A stretch of 64,000 nt of DNA, taken from Scytonematopsis contorta HA4267-MV1. GTDB lineage: Bacteria > Cyanobacteriota > Cyanobacteriia > Cyanobacteriales > Nostocaceae. Below, one piece after another: positions 35,327 through 47,700 of the stretch (within the stretch, counting starts at the first letter, position 1; the number at the start of each line of letters is the position of its first letter). The translations under genes were made by a program, and so were the position numbers. The stretch is taken from the NCBI GenBank assembly GCA_019359035.1, contig JAHHIC010000048.1, forward strand, positions 1-64,000, read 5' to 3'. The notes beneath the pieces are model-generated. The model did not search any database. It was not told the DNA's origin and worked only from the letters and a program-made list of their open reading frames with translations.

Positions 35327-38300
35327 ATGAATCACAAAAATAGTCTGAACCAACAAATTACTAACCTTTCACCAGAAAAGCGAGCTTTATTAGAACTAAA
35401 ACTTCAAAATAAGAAAAACAAGAATACTAATACTCCGCAATATGAAGAAATTCCCAAAATAAGCAACCGTGACTCAGTTCCCTTGTCCTTTTCCCAAGAA
35501 CGGTTATGGTTTTTGGAACAACTAGAAACCGATAACCCCTTCTACAACATACCTGGCACATTTTTATTAAAAGGTAACCTCAACCTAAAAGTTCTACAAC
35601 AATCATTATCAGAAATAATACGTCGTCACGAAGTACTACGTACAAGCTTCCAAATTGTTAACGGTACACCTGTACAGGTAATTAATCAAGAAGCTACCAC
35701 AAATATAAACCTGGTAGACTTACAACAGCACTCAGAAAAAGAACGCCAAACCTTACTACAGCAATTAGTACAAAAAGAAGCAATTACCCCTTTTAACTTA
35801 GAAGTAGCACCATTCATCAGGTGTACTTTAGTACAGATGAGTTCCACGGAATACGTACTATTGCTGACAATGCACCATATTATCTCTGATGCTTGGTCAG
35901 TTGGAGTATTAATCCAAGAACTATCTAGTTTATATAAAGCTTTTTGTGAAGGACGACCATCACCCTTACCCGAATTACCTATTCAGTATGCGGACTTTGC
36001 AGTTTGGCAAAGACAACAATTAAGTGGTTCTGTCCTAGAAACTCAGCTCAATTATTGGCAAGAGCATTTAACAGGTGCGTCAGAATTATTACAATTAAGT
36101 ACTGACCGCTCTCGTCCAAGCGTACAAACTTATCAAGGTGCTACTCAAAGTTTTACTTTAAATACCGATATAACCCAAAAGTTGCAAACCCTGTCTCATA
36201 AGTCGAATAGTACCCTATTTATGACCTTGCAAGCGGCGTTTGCTACTTTACTATATCGTTACACTGGTCAGCCAGATATTTTAATTGGTTCTCCGATTGC
36301 CAACCGCAACCGTAGTGAAATTGAGTCGTTGATTGGCTTTTTTGTGAATACTTTAGTGTTGAGAAGCCGTTTTGAAGATAATCCCAGTTTTGAGAGCTTA
36401 CTTGCACAAGTTAGAAAAACCACAATAAAAGCCTATGAAAATCAGGATGTGTCCTTTGAACAAGTAGTAGAAGTATTACAACCACAACGCTCTTTAAGCC
36501 ATTCCCCCTTGTTCCAGGTAATGTTTGCGTTGCAAAATGCACCCATTGGTAAATTAGAATTACCTGCTGTCACTTTGAGTAAGTTAGAGCAAGAAAACAC
36601 AATTGCCAAGTTAGACCTAACAGTGTCAATGACCGAAACTTCCCAGGGATTGGTGGGTGAATGGGAGTACAATACTGACTTGTTTGATGCATCTACTATT
36701 AAACAGATGGCTGGTCATTTCCATAACTTGTTGAGTGCGATTGTAGAAAATCCTCAACAAGCTGTGAACGAATTACCCCTATTGAACGCAGCAGAACGTC
36801 ATCATTTGTTGACCAAATGGGATGATACTGCAAATAAATATCCAACCGATAAATGTATTCATCAGTTATTTGAACAACAGGTAGAGAACAGACCAGATGC
36901 TATAGCGGTGGTGTTTGAGAAGGAACAGTTGACCTACCAGCAATTAAATCAAAGAGCCAACCAACTGGCACATCACCTGCTTTCACTAGGAGTCGGACCA
37001 GAAGTATTGGTAGGGATTTGCGTGGAACATTCTGTTGAGATGGTGGTGGGACTGTTGGGGATACTTAAGGCTGGTGGTGCTTATGTACCTCTAGACCCCA
37101 ATTACCCTGAAGAACGGTTGAGTTATATGTTGGAAGATTCGGGTGTAGAGGTGTTGTTGACGCAACAAAAGTTGTTGTCATCTTTGCCGTCACGTAATGC
37201 ACAGGTCGTTTGCTTAGATAGCGATTGGGGAGCAATTGAGCAACATAGTCAGAATAATCCTGACACTGGGTTCGGTTCAGAAAATTTGGCTTACGTGATT
37301 TATACTTCTGGTTCTACTGGTCAACCCAAAGGGGTTTTAATTGAGCACAAAAATGTGGTTCGTTTATTTGCAGCCACTCAGTCTTGGTATCACTTCAATG
37401 CAAATGATGTTTGGACTAATTTCCACTCCATTGCTTTTGATTTTTCTGTTTGGGAAATCTGGGGAGGTTTATGTCATGGTGGACGGCTTGTAATCGTCCC
37501 CTATTGGCTCAGTCGAGATACTGAAAGCTTCTACAACTTACTATGCTCGGAAAATGTAACAGTACTTAACCAAACCCCGTCTGCTTTTCACCAACTGATT
37601 AATGTTGAAAAAAATGTTGAAAAATTCGACGACACACAACCACAGCTTAGTTTACGTCTAGTTATTTTTGGTGGGGAAGCCCTAGAGTTACAAATCTTAA
37701 AATCATGGTTTGAACAACACGGAGACCAAACACCACAATTAGTAAATATGTATGGTATCACAGAAACAACTGTGCATGTTACTTATCGACCCCTAACAAT
37801 GGCTGACCTTAACAGTACTAGAAGTGTAATTGGTCGTCCAGTACGCGATTTACAGATGTATATCCTCGATGAGAACTTAGAACCAGTACCAACTGGAGTA
37901 ACAGGGCAAATGTATGTTGGTGGAGAGGGTTTAGCAAGAGGTTACTTGAATCGTCAGCAATTGAGTCGGGAACGGTTTATTCCCAACCCATTCAATCATC
38001 AACAAGAAAGTCGGCTTTATAAGACGGGAGATTTAGCCCGCTATTTGCCCAATGGTGATATTGAATATCTTGGTCGCATTGATAATCAAGTGAAGATTTT
38101 GGGATTCCGCATCGAACTTGGGGAAATTGAAGCAGTCCTCAACACTCACCCCCAAATCCAACAAGCTGTAGTTATTGCCACAGAAGATATTCTTGGCAAT
38201 AAACGCCTAGTTGCCTATGTAGTTACGACAAATCTCACTCCTCACCAACTACGTGAATTCCTCAAGCCCAAGCTACCGGAATACATGATGCCCAGTGTCT

Positions 38301-41300
38301 TTGTTACTTTAGACACCCTACCTTTAACAGCCAACGGCAAAATAGACCGCAAAGCACTACCTGCGCCTGATGGAGAAATTAGCCGAGAGCAGGAATACGT
38401 AGCACCACGTACAAAAACAGAAAAAATATTAACTAACATTTGGCAAGAATTGCTGCTCAAAGAAAAAGTCAGCATCCACGACAACTTATTTGAAATCGGT
38501 GGGGACTCTATCCTGAGCATTCAAGTAGTCTCCCGTGCCAAAAACTCAGGAATACAAATTACTCCCCAACAAATATTCCAAAATCAAACTATCATCGAAC
38601 TAGCCAGTGTTGCGAATACAACAGCTACTGTCATTGCTCAACAAGGTATAGTTACTGGAGTTGCACCTTTAACACCAATCCAACATTGGTTCTTTGCAAA
38701 AAATAAACAAGAAGTACAGCATTTCAATCAATCAGTTTTATTGCAGGTTCCTAATTATCTGCAAACCGAATTAATTGAAAGAGCCTTGAAAAAATTACTA
38801 GAGCATCACGATGCTCTGCGTTTACGATTCACATCAGTTGTAACCGAACAAACACAAACAAACCATGTTTTAGATGATGTTGTACCATTTACCGTAGTAG
38901 ATTTATCATCAACTCCCCCACTCGAACAAGCACAAGCTTTATCAAAAATTGCCACAGAATACCAAGCCAGTTTAAACTTATCAGATGGACGATTGATGCA
39001 AGTGGTGATGTTTAACTTAGGTAAGGAGAGTGATGCACGTTTACTAATTATTATCCATCACCTAGCAGTAGATGGTTTGAGTTGGCGAATTTTATTATCT
39101 GACCTACAAACAATTTATCAGCAACTAATCACTCAACAACCGATACAACTGAGTGCGAAAACAACAGCATTTATTGATTGGGCAAAAAAATTAAACAGTT
39201 ATGCACAATCAGAAATTATCAAACAAGAGTTAGACTATTGGCTGAATAAAGACTGGTCATTAACAACACCATTACCGTTCGATAATGCTTACACTCAGCA
39301 GGAAAATACAGTTGGTAGTGCTGCTTCGGTGTCAGTCAAATTAAGTGTAGAAGAAACCCAGGCTCTGCTGGGGTCAGTTAACGAAACTTACAACACACAA
39401 ATTAACGATATACTACTAAGTGCATTAGCAATTTCATTAGCATCCTGGACGACTAATTCAAACCTACTAATTGATTTAGAAGGACATGGCAGAGAAGAAC
39501 TATTTTTGGATGTAGATTTATCGCGAACGGTAGGTTGGTTTACCAGCTTGTTCCCAGTATTATTACAATTACCAAAATTAGACCAACTGTCATCAGTGAT
39601 TAAGTCAATTAAAGAACAATTACGAGGAATTCCCAATCGAGGTATTGGCTACGGCATATTGCGTTACTTGTGTGAAGATACAAGTGTTAAACAACAACTA
39701 CAGACAATTACTACTCCAGAAATTTGTTTTAACTACCTAGGACAATTTGACCAACTAAAATTGCCAACTGATTGGAAAATTGCGTCTGAATCTACCGGAA
39801 CTAACCAGAGTTTACAGCAAAACCGCAGTCATCTATTAGATATTAATGCTTTAGTGGTAGAAGGTGAATTACAAATGAATTGGACTTACAGTAGTAATGT
39901 TCATACTCATACCACAATAGAAAATTTGGCAAACAGCTATATGAGGGCAATCAGGTCAATAATAGAACACTGTCGCTCGGAAAATGCTTTTGAATATACA
40001 CCTAGTGATTTTCCTTTAGCACAGTTAAATCAAAAAGAAATTGATAATTTATTAGCTGAATTCAAAACTGAAAAAATAGAATCAATTTACCCACTTTCTC
40101 CTATGCAACAGGGAATGCTGTTCCATAGCCTTTACGCTCCTGAAAGTGGAGTATATTTCGAGCAGATGACCTTTAATATAAAAGGTAATATCAATTTCGC
40201 TGCTTTTAAATCGGCTTGGGAAAAAGTTTTACATAGACATTCCGTTTTACGCACGTTCTTTGTTTGGGAAAATCGCCAAACTCCATTGCAAATAGTACTA
40301 AAACAGGTTAATTTTCCTTGGAATAATCTTGATTGGCAAGGACTATCTTCAACAGAGCAACAACAGCAATTAAAAGAGTTGTTGCAAACACAAAGAGAGC
40401 AAGGTTTTCAATTCAACCAAGCACCATTGATGGAGTGTACGTTAATTAAATTAAGCGAAGATACTTACACTTTCATCTGGAATCATCACCATATCCTTAT
40501 TGATGGATGGTGTTTACCGATTCTCTTTAAAGAAGTGTTAAGTTTCTACCAAGCCTCACTTGAAGGTGAAACTCTTTATTTACCAACACCACGTCCTTAT
40601 GAGGATTATATTGCTTGGTTACATTCTCAAGATAAGAAAGCTGCAATCGAGTTTTGGCAAAAAACTTTGCAAGGTTTTAAGGCTCCCACTTCCCTAGTAG
40701 TAGATAAGCCAAAGTCTCAAAAACAACAAAAACCATCAGATTATAAGCAACTTGAATTACGTTTATCTGCTCAGGTGAGTCACCAGTTACAATCTGTAGT
40801 ACAACAACATCGTATAACTTTATCAACTATAGTACAAGCTGCATGGGGTTTACTCTTAAGTCGTTATAATGGCGAAGAAAATGTAGTATTTGGTGTGACT
40901 GTTTCTGGTCGGACTGGTAGTTTGTCTGGGGTGGAAAATATGGTAGGATTGTTGATAAATACCTTACCATTACGTCTACAAATCTCCCCCCAACAGCAAA
41001 TAGTACCTTGGCTCGAACAAATACAACAGTTAATGCTAGAGTTACAGCAATACTCTTATACTCCTCTGTTTGAGATTCAAGCTATGAGCGAGCTACCAGG
41101 GGGAACATCTTTGTTTGAGAGTCTGTTGGTGTTTGAGAATTATCCAATTGACAGTTCTTTATTAGATGAAAACGGTTCGCTACAACTAAGCAAGATAGAG
41201 GGTTTTGAACAAACTAATTATCCACTGACTTTAGCCGCAATACCTGAAAGTGAGTTGTTAATTAAGATTAATTACGATGCTCTTCGTTTTGAAGAAGAAA

Positions 41301-44300
41301 ACATTGGGAGGATGTTGGGACATTTGCAAACCATTTTCTCGGCGATTGTAGAAAATCCTCAGCAAACTGTGGGTGAATTACCCCTATTGACTGCAGCAGA
41401 ACACCATCAGTTGTTGAGCGAGTGGAATGATACTACAAAAAAATATCCAACCGATAAATGTATTCATCAGTTATTTGAACAACAGGTAGAGAAAACACCA
41501 GATGCTATAGCGGTGGTGTTTGAGAAGGAACAGTTGACCTACCAACAATTAAATCAAAGAGCCAACCACCTAGCACATTACCTGAAAAGTTTGGGAGTGA
41601 GACCAGAAGTATTGGTAGGCATTTGTATCGAGCGCTCCTTAGAAATGATTGTGGGACTATTAGGGATTTTGAAAGCGGGTGGGGCTTATGTACCATTAGA
41701 CCCCGCTTACCCCAAAGAACGCTTGGACTTTATACTTTGTGATTCGCAAATTTCCGTGCTGCTGACTCAACAAAAACTGCTAGATAATCTAGTAGATAAT
41801 CTAACAGTACAAAATATACCTATAGTTTGTTTAGATAAAAAATGGGAGACAATTCAAAAGGAAAGTCAGGTAAATCCGCAAACAAATATTACACCCAAAA
41901 ATTTAGCCTATGTAATTTACACATCCGGTTCTACAGGTAAACCAAAAGGAGTAGCAATCGAGCATCATAGTCCAATTGCTCTGTTTTATTGGGCAAAAGA
42001 TATTTTTACAATAGAAGATTTGGCTGGAGTTTTAGCTTCGACTTCCATTTGTTTTGATTTATCGGTATTTGAACTATTTCTTCCTTTAAGTGTTGGTGGC
42101 AAAGTAATTTTAGCTGAAAACGCTCTTTCTTTACCCATCTTACCCGCAGTCCAAGAAGTCACCCTAATTAATACAGTTCCTTCTGCAATCGCTGAGTTAG
42201 TCCGTTCTTCTAGCATACCCGCTTCAGTACGAACGGTTAATCTTGCAGGTGAACCACTTCAAAATCAACTTGTTCAAAAAATTTATAAACAGGAAACTAT
42301 TCAGCGAGTTTTTAATCTTTATGGGCCTTCTGAAGACACAACCTATTCTACATTTGCTTTAGTGAAGAAAGGGGACAGCATTGTTACCATCGGTCGTCCC
42401 ATTTCCAATACACAGGTATATTTGCTGGATGAACATCTACAGCCAGTACCTATCGGCGTTTCAGGAGAATTATACATTGGTGGTGATAGTTTAGCCAGAG
42501 GATACTTCAACCATCCACAACTAACCGAAGAAAAATTTATTCCTAATCCCTTCTCTAATTCTAAATCCGAACGCCTTTACAAAACAGGGGATTTGGCTCG
42601 ATATTTACCTGACGGTAATATTGAATTCCTCGGTCGCCTTGACTATCAGGTAAAAATTCGCGGTTTCCGCATCGAACTTGGAGAAATTGAAGCAGTTCTC
42701 AACACCCATCCCCAAATTAGACAAGCTGTAGTTACTACCACAGAAGACATTCTGAATAACAAACGCTTAGTAGCTTATGTAGTCGCCTCTGATGAAATAA
42801 TCAATACCGAACCACTGCGTGAATTACTCAAACAAAAGCTACCAGAATACATGATACCTTCTGCTTTTGTCACCTTGGACACCCTACCTTTAACAGCTAA
42901 CGGCAAAGTAGACCGGAAGGCATTAAAACCACCCGAATTGCCCCCCATTAAACCAGCAACATTTAACAGCCAAACAGAGCAAATCCTGGCACAAATTTGG
43001 GCTGAAGTTCTTGTTCGAGAAGCAGTGCATCCAGAAGACAACTTTTTTGAAATTGGCGGGGATTCAATTATTAGTTTGCAAATTATTTCTCGCGCTCGTG
43101 AAGCCGGATTGGAGGTCGAACTCAAAGATATATTTGAGGCTAAGACCCTCAGCAGACTGGCAGATGTTGCTCGCTCCGTAACTGAGCAAGTAGTAATATC
43201 CGAACCTGTTACAGGTAAAGTTCCCCTCGCACCAATTCAACGTTGGTTTTTTGAACGCAACTTACCGCATCCCCATCACTGGAACCAAAATCTAGCCCTA
43301 GAAGTGAAAGAACCGCTCGATATTGTGGCTTTGCAGTTAGCTTTAGCAACTGTGATTGCCCAGCATGACATTTTTAGATTGCAGTTTTGTCAGGATAATG
43401 AAGTATGGCAACAATCTTACTCTGGCCCAGCTGCAAAACCGGAGTTACGGGTTGAGGACTTTACTCGTTGTCATGAAGCTCAGCAAGTCGAGTTACTCGA
43501 AGAAATCGTATCAGAAGAACAAGCACTTCTTAGTTTAGAGCGTCCTCCTTTACTGCGCCTTCTGTACGTCAAAAACCTTCAACAATACGGCAATGTACTT
43601 TATTTATTTGCACACCACTTAATTGTAGATGGCGTTTCTTGGCGCATTCTTGTGGAAGATTTAGAGCGAGCTTACGAGTTAGCTTTACAAGGTCAGTCTA
43701 TTTCTTTACCCGCTCGTACTTCTTCCTACCGACAGTGGACAACCAGTCTAGAAAAACTGGCTAATTCCCCAGAAATTGAAGCAGATATTTCATTTTGGCA
43801 AGATAAAATTTCTCATCCTCATGGTAATCTCCCAGTCGATTACCAAGCTCAGGGGAAAAATACAGTAGATAGTCTGGCTATTGTATCAGTGCAAATGTCG
43901 AGCGATCGCACCCGAACTTTACTAACCCAGACAACTGCAAGTTATCGTGCTACCATACAAGAAATCCTCCTTACAGCCCTACTGGCTACCATAACCCAAT
44001 GGAGTGGCAGCGATAGCTTGTTAGTGGATTTAGAAGGTCATGGTCGCGAAGATATCGGCAGCAAACTTGATTTATCTAGAACTGTAGGTTGGTTTACCTC
44101 CCTTTATCCCGTTCTCTTGCGAGGGACAAAAAACTCCAACCAGGAGCAATTACTCAAACAAGTGAAAGAACAGATGCGAGCTATTCCCCATTCCGGTCAA
44201 AGTTACGGTATGCTGCGTTATTTATCTTCAGACGCCAGCTTCAGAGAAAGACTTTGTAGACAAAAAGCTCAAATAAGTTTTAATTATCTAGGGCAAATAG

Positions 44301-44623
44301 ATAGTACACAAAAGAAGAGTAAATTTTTCCAACTTAGTAATGCTCCTACTGGAGTGGGGATGTTTGCAGGACAAGAACTAGCTAATCTTTTGGCTGTTAA
44401 TGCTCTTGTTCAAAATGAATCCCTACAGCTTAATTGGTCTTATAGTCAGAATATATATCGGGCTGAAACTATCGAAGCACTAGCACGAAATTATCTTGAC
44501 CAACTTGGTTTTTATTTAGAAAGCATCAACCGTAGCTCTGATTTTTATAGCGTCAGCGATTTTTCTTTAGTGGAACTGAGTGATGGTGAGCTAAATTCTA
44601 TTCTGGAAAAATTTGAAAATTAA
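35327..44623 (+). CDS. NRPS: C-A(Thr)-T-E-C-A(Ala)-T-E
   Basis: LCL-type C start VPLSFSQERLWFLEQLE with HHIISDAWS; A1 code DFWNIGMVHK (Thr); E HHLAVDGLSW; C HHHILIDGW; A2 code DLFNNALTYK (Ala); E HHLIVDGVSW. Confidence 0.95.
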   Translation: MNHKNSLNQQITNLSPEKRALLELKLQNKKNKNTNTPQYEEIPKISNRDSVPLSFSQERLWFLEQLETDNPFYNIPGTFLLKGNLNLKVLQQSLSEIIRRHEVLRTSFQIVNGTPVQVINQEATTNINLVDLQQHSEKERQTLLQQLVQKEAITPFNLEVAPFIRCTLVQMSSTEYVLLLTMHHIISDAWSVGVLIQELSSLYKAFCEGRPSPLPELPIQYADFAVWQRQQLSGSVLETQLNYWQEHLTGASELLQLSTDRSRPSVQTYQGATQSFTLNTDITQKLQTLSHKSNSTLFMTLQAAFATLLYRYTGQPDILIGSPIANRNRSEIESLIGFFVNTLVLRSRFEDNPSFESLLAQVRKTTIKAYENQDVSFEQVVEVLQPQRSLSHSPLFQVMFALQNAPIGKLELPAVTLSKLEQENTIAKLDLTVSMTETSQGLVGEWEYNTDLFDASTIKQMAGHFHNLLSAIVENPQQAVNELPLLNAAERHHLLTKWDDTANKYPTDKCIHQLFEQQVENRPDAIAVVFEKEQLTYQQLNQRANQLAHHLLSLGVGPEVLVGICVEHSVEMVVGLLGILKAGGAYVPLDPNYPEERLSYMLEDSGVEVLLTQQKLLSSLPSRNAQVVCLDSDWGAIEQHSQNNPDTGFGSENLAYVIYTSGSTGQPKGVLIEHKNVVRLFAATQSWYHFNANDVWTNFHSIAFDFSVWEIWGGLCHGGRLVIVPYWLSRDTESFYNLLCSENVTVLNQTPSAFHQLINVEKNVEKFDDTQPQLSLRLVIFGGEALELQILKSWFEQHGDQTPQLVNMYGITETTVHVTYRPLTMADLNSTRSVIGRPVRDLQMYILDENLEPVPTGVTGQMYVGGEGLARGYLNRQQLSRERFIPNPFNHQQESRLYKTGDLARYLPNGDIEYLGRIDNQVKILGFRIELGEIEAVLNTHPQIQQAVVIATEDILGNKRLVAYVVTTNLTPHQLREFLKPKLPEYMMPSVFVTLDTLPLTANGKIDRKALPAPDGEISREQEYVAPRTKTEKILTNIWQELLLKEKVSIHDNLFEIGGDSILSIQVVSRAKNSGIQITPQQIFQNQTIIELASVANTTATVIAQQGIVTGVAPLTPIQHWFFAKNKQEVQHFNQSVLLQVPNYLQTELIERALKKLLEHHDALRLRFTSVVTEQTQTNHVLDDVVPFTVVDLSSTPPLEQAQALSKIATEYQASLNLSDGRLMQVVMFNLGKESDARLLIIIHHLAVDGLSWRILLSDLQTIYQQLITQQPIQLSAKTTAFIDWAKKLNSYAQSEIIKQELDYWLNKDWSLTTPLPFDNAYTQQENTVGSAASVSVKLSVEETQALLGSVNETYNTQINDILLSALAISLASWTTNSNLLIDLEGHGREELFLDVDLSRTVGWFTSLFPVLLQLPKLDQLSSVIKSIKEQLRGIPNRGIGYGILRYLCEDTSVKQQLQTITTPEICFNYLGQFDQLKLPTDWKIASESTGTNQSLQQNRSHLLDINALVVEGELQMNWTYSSNVHTHTTIENLANSYMRAIRSIIEHCRSENAFEYTPSDFPLAQLNQKEIDNLLAEFKTEKIESIYPLSPMQQGMLFHSLYAPESGVYFEQMTFNIKGNINFAAFKSAWEKVLHRHSVLRTFFVWENRQTPLQIVLKQVNFPWNNLDWQGLSSTEQQQQLKELLQTQREQGFQFNQAPLMECTLIKLSEDTYTFIWNHHHILIDGWCLPILFKEVLSFYQASLEGETLYLPTPRPYEDYIAWLHSQDKKAAIEFWQKTLQGFKAPTSLVVDKPKSQKQQKPSDYKQLELRLSAQVSHQLQSVVQQHRITLSTIVQAAWGLLLSRYNGEENVVFGVTVSGRTGSLSGVENMVGLLINTLPLRLQISPQQQIVPWLEQIQQLMLELQQYSYTPLFEIQAMSELPGGTSLFESLLVFENYPIDSSLLDENGSLQLSKIEGFEQTNYPLTLAAIPESELLIKINYDALRFEEENIGRMLGHLQTIFSAIVENPQQTVGELPLLTAAEHHQLLSEWNDTTKKYPTDKCIHQLFEQQVEKTPDAIAVVFEKEQLTYQQLNQRANHLAHYLKSLGVRPEVLVGICIERSLEMIVGLLGILKAGGAYVPLDPAYPKERLDFILCDSQISVLLTQQKLLDNLVDNLTVQNIPIVCLDKKWETIQKESQVNPQTNITPKNLAYVIYTSGSTGKPKGVAIEHHSPIALFYWAKDIFTIEDLAGVLASTSICFDLSVFELFLPLSVGGKVILAENALSLPILPAVQEVTLINTVPSAIAELVRSSSIPASVRTVNLAGEPLQNQLVQKIYKQETIQRVFNLYGPSEDTTYSTFALVKKGDSIVTIGRPISNTQVYLLDEHLQPVPIGVSGELYIGGDSLARGYFNHPQLTEEKFIPNPFSNSKSERLYKTGDLARYLPDGNIEFLGRLDYQVKIRGFRIELGEIEAVLNTHPQIRQAVVTTTEDILNNKRLVAYVVASDEIINTEPLRELLKQKLPEYMIPSAFVTLDTLPLTANGKVDRKALKPPELPPIKPATFNSQTEQILAQIWAEVLVREAVHPEDNFFEIGGDSIISLQIISRAREAGLEVELKDIFEAKTLSRLADVARSVTEQVVISEPVTGKVPLAPIQRWFFERNLPHPHHWNQNLALEVKEPLDIVALQLALATVIAQHDIFRLQFCQDNEVWQQSYSGPAAKPELRVEDFTRCHEAQQVELLEEIVSEEQALLSLERPPLLRLLYVKNLQQYGNVLYLFAHHLIVDGVSWRILVEDLERAYELALQGQSISLPARTSSYRQWTTSLEKLANSPEIEADISFWQDKISHPHGNLPVDYQAQGKNTVDSLAIVSVQMSSDRTRTLLTQTTASYRATIQEILLTALLATITQWSGSDSLLVDLEGHGREDIGSKLDLSRTVGWFTSLYPVLLRGTKNSNQEQLLKQVKEQMRAIPHSGQSYGMLRYLSSDASFRERLCRQKAQISFNYLGQIDSTQKKSKFFQLSNAPTGVGMFAGQELANLLAVNALVQNESLQLNWSYSQNIYRAETIEALARNYLDQLGFYLESINRSSDFYSVSDFSLVELSDGELNSILEKFEN
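38091..41350 (+). repeat. Long direct repeat, copy 2 (A-subdomain/T/E/C of the Thr3 module)
   Basis: Counterpart of 27181-30500. Confidence 0.9.
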
Positions 44624-44644
44624 GTATAGCGGTTCCCAATACTG

Positions 44645-44695
44645 CTGAAGTACACAAGGGCGGTTCGGGATGCCCACCCCACAAAACTTTACTGT
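44645..44695. repeat. Intergenic 'gggcggttcgggatgcccaccccacaaaa' repeat
   Basis: Same element type as about 30806-30835 (gggcgggcaaggatgcccaccccacaa). Confidence 0.7.
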
Positions 44696-44712
44696 TTTCA
44701 TCTGTACCTTAC

Positions 44713-47700
44713 TTGACTAAGAACTTCTATAAGAAAACTATGAACGTAAACTTAAAAGAAAAAATTGTAGATATTTTGCCCCTGACTCCTTTACAAAAAG
44801 GGCTACTATTTCATTCTCTTTACGAACCCGAATCTGCCGTTTATTTTCAGCAATTAAATTGCCGCTTAGAAGGAAATGTTTCTGTGGAGGCAGTCAATCA
44901 GGCATGGCAAACCTTAATTAACCGCCATCAGATTTTGCGAACTGCAATCATTATTAAAGGACAAAAAGAACCAGTACAAATAGTTTTTAAAGATTTAGAT
45001 TTTCAGATAGAGCAGCAAGACTGGAGCAGTTTGAGCCAGGAGGCTATAGATAAGCACTTAGAGGAATTTTTGGCAGCAGATAGGCGTCGAGGATTCGTAC
45101 TCGACCGTCCACCATTGATGCGAGTTAGTTTGATTCGTCTAAGCCAAACATCTTGGCAACTAGTTTGGAGCCACCATCATGTGCTTCTCGATGGATGGTC
45201 ACAAACGCCACTAATGCAGGAATTTTTGCATTTGCATCGAGCGGTACAGCAAGGAAAAGATATCTCATTGCCATCAGTTCGTCCTTACAAAGATTTTCTG
45301 GTCTGGTTAAAACAAAAAAATCCTCACGATGAAGAAAATTTTTGGCGCAGTTACATGAAGGGATTTAGCAGTCATACTCCCTTAATAATGATGCCAGCCA
45401 GACAACAAAATAAGAACAAGGACAAAGCAGAACTGAAACTAAAATTAAACTCTGCAGAAACTGCTTTAATTCAAAAATTAGCTCGTCATTGCCATATTAC
45501 CCTAAACACTTTTATTCAAGGGACTTGGGCTATCTTACTTAACCGTTACAGTCGCAGCGAAGATATTGTTTTTGGGATTACAGTGGCAGGAAGACCGACA
45601 GAACTCAGGGGGATAGAAAGAACTGTTGGGGCATTTATTAATACTTTGCCATTAAGAGTTTTAGTCTCTGGAGCAGAAAGGCTTGACCACTGGTTGCAAA
45701 TGCTGCAACAAAAACAAGTAGAAATGCATAAATTTGAGTACTCCAGTCTATCGAGTATTCAAGGATGGAGCGACGTACCTCGGGGACAACCACTGTTTGA
45801 AAGTCTGCTGGTCTTTGAAAACTTTCCTGTAGATAAATCTTTAAAAGCAGAAGATTTTGGTTTGGATGTAACAAAGATATCTTCTTGGGAAACTACCCAC
45901 TATCCCCTAACTATGGTAGTAATTTCAGAAGACGAACTGTTATTTAAATTAACTTATAGTTCGGAAAGTTTCGATTCGTCAGGGATGGAACTACTCCTAC
46001 AACAATGGAAAAATCTTTTAATTAATGCTGCAAATAATCATGAAGGGCTTTTAAGTTCTTTGTCTCTCTTTTCTTCAAGGGAACTTCCTATTGCAGCTAA
46101 GCCCCAGACAGAAATTAAAAGCGAGTGGGCAACTTTAGCAAGTCGTTTTGCTACTATTGCTAGCAAATATAGTCGTCGAGTTGCCCTTGCTTGGGGAGAA
46201 AAGAATCTTACTTATGAAGAAATAGACATTCTTTCTAACCAAATTGCTCGCTTTTTGCAAAAACAAGGCATAGAGTCAGAAAAACGAGTAGTTTTGTGTT
46301 TAGAACGCTCTTGGGAACTAATTGTGGCCATGCTTGGTGTAGTTAAAGCAGGGGGGGTTTACGTTCCAGTAGATCCTGTTTTTCCAGCCCAAAGAATTGA
46401 ATTTATCATTTCTGATTGCCAAGCAGAGCTAATTCTCACGAACACCACGCTTGCTTCTTTACTGCCAAAAACCGTACCAGTAATTTGTCTAGATCGAGAA
46501 AATGCGCCTTACAAACAAGTAAGTAAGGAACCAGTTGTAGCAACATCTCTACAACCAGAGAACGGTGCTTATATCATTTATACCTCCGGTTCAACAGGTC
46601 AACCCAAAGGAGTACTCGTCACCCAAAACAACGTTACTCGTTTGTTTAGCAGTACAGAACATTGGTTTGAATTTAATTGCCAAGATGTGTGGACATTTTT
46701 CCATTCCTGTGCATTTGACTTTTCTGTCTGGGAAATTTGGGGAGCATTGCTTTACGGAGGGCGCTTAGAAATTGTGTCCTATCAGGTTCGTCGCGACCCA
46801 AAACGCTTTTTAGAACTAATTCGCAGTCGTCAAGTAACCGTACTCAATCAAACTCCATCAGCATTCGCGCAATTATTGCTAGCCGAAGAGCAGTCACCAA
46901 CTTTAGAACCGACAACTTTACGCTTAATTATCTTTGGTGGCGAAGCGCTAAACTTATCTACTCTCCAACCCTGGTTCAAACGCCATCCTGAAGCGGCAAC
47001 CCGTCTCATTAATATGTACGGCATCACTGAAACTACCGTACACGTTACCTACCGACCCATTAGCCATCAAGATGTAAAAAATAACTCAGCCAGCGTCATC
47101 GGCCAACCAATTCCTGACCTTTCCCTTTATGTCGTCGATGCCAATGGTAACCTTCTACCTCCAGGGGTAGCCGGAGAAATGTATGTCTCTGGGGCTGGAG
47201 TAGCACGCTGCTATCTTAACCGACCAGAAGAAAACGCTTTACGCTTTGCACCCGATTCCTTCTCTGGAGATGATAATAAGCGTTTGTACCGTACTGGAGA
47301 TTTGGGTCGCTGTCTTCCAGACGGAGATATAGAATATTTAGGCAGAATTGACCAACAAGTTAAAATTAGAGGTTTTCGCATCGAAATTGGCGAGATAGAA
47401 GCAGCCATCTCCAGGCTTCCTGAAATAAAGAAAAACATCGTTTTGGTTCGCAATTATGCAAATCAAGAAAAACATTTAATTGCTTATTTAGTTTGCTCGA
47501 CCGACAATAAACCCACGATTGAAAGTTTACGCGCTCATCTTCAGCAACACTTACCAGATTACGCAATACCCTCTTATTTTGTTTATTTAGAACAATTACC
47601 CCTGACAACTAACGGCAAAGTTGATTATCAAGCACTACCAGAGCCTAAGATGGATAGAGCTAATCTCAGTACAACTTTTGTTGCTCCAGTTACTAAAGAA

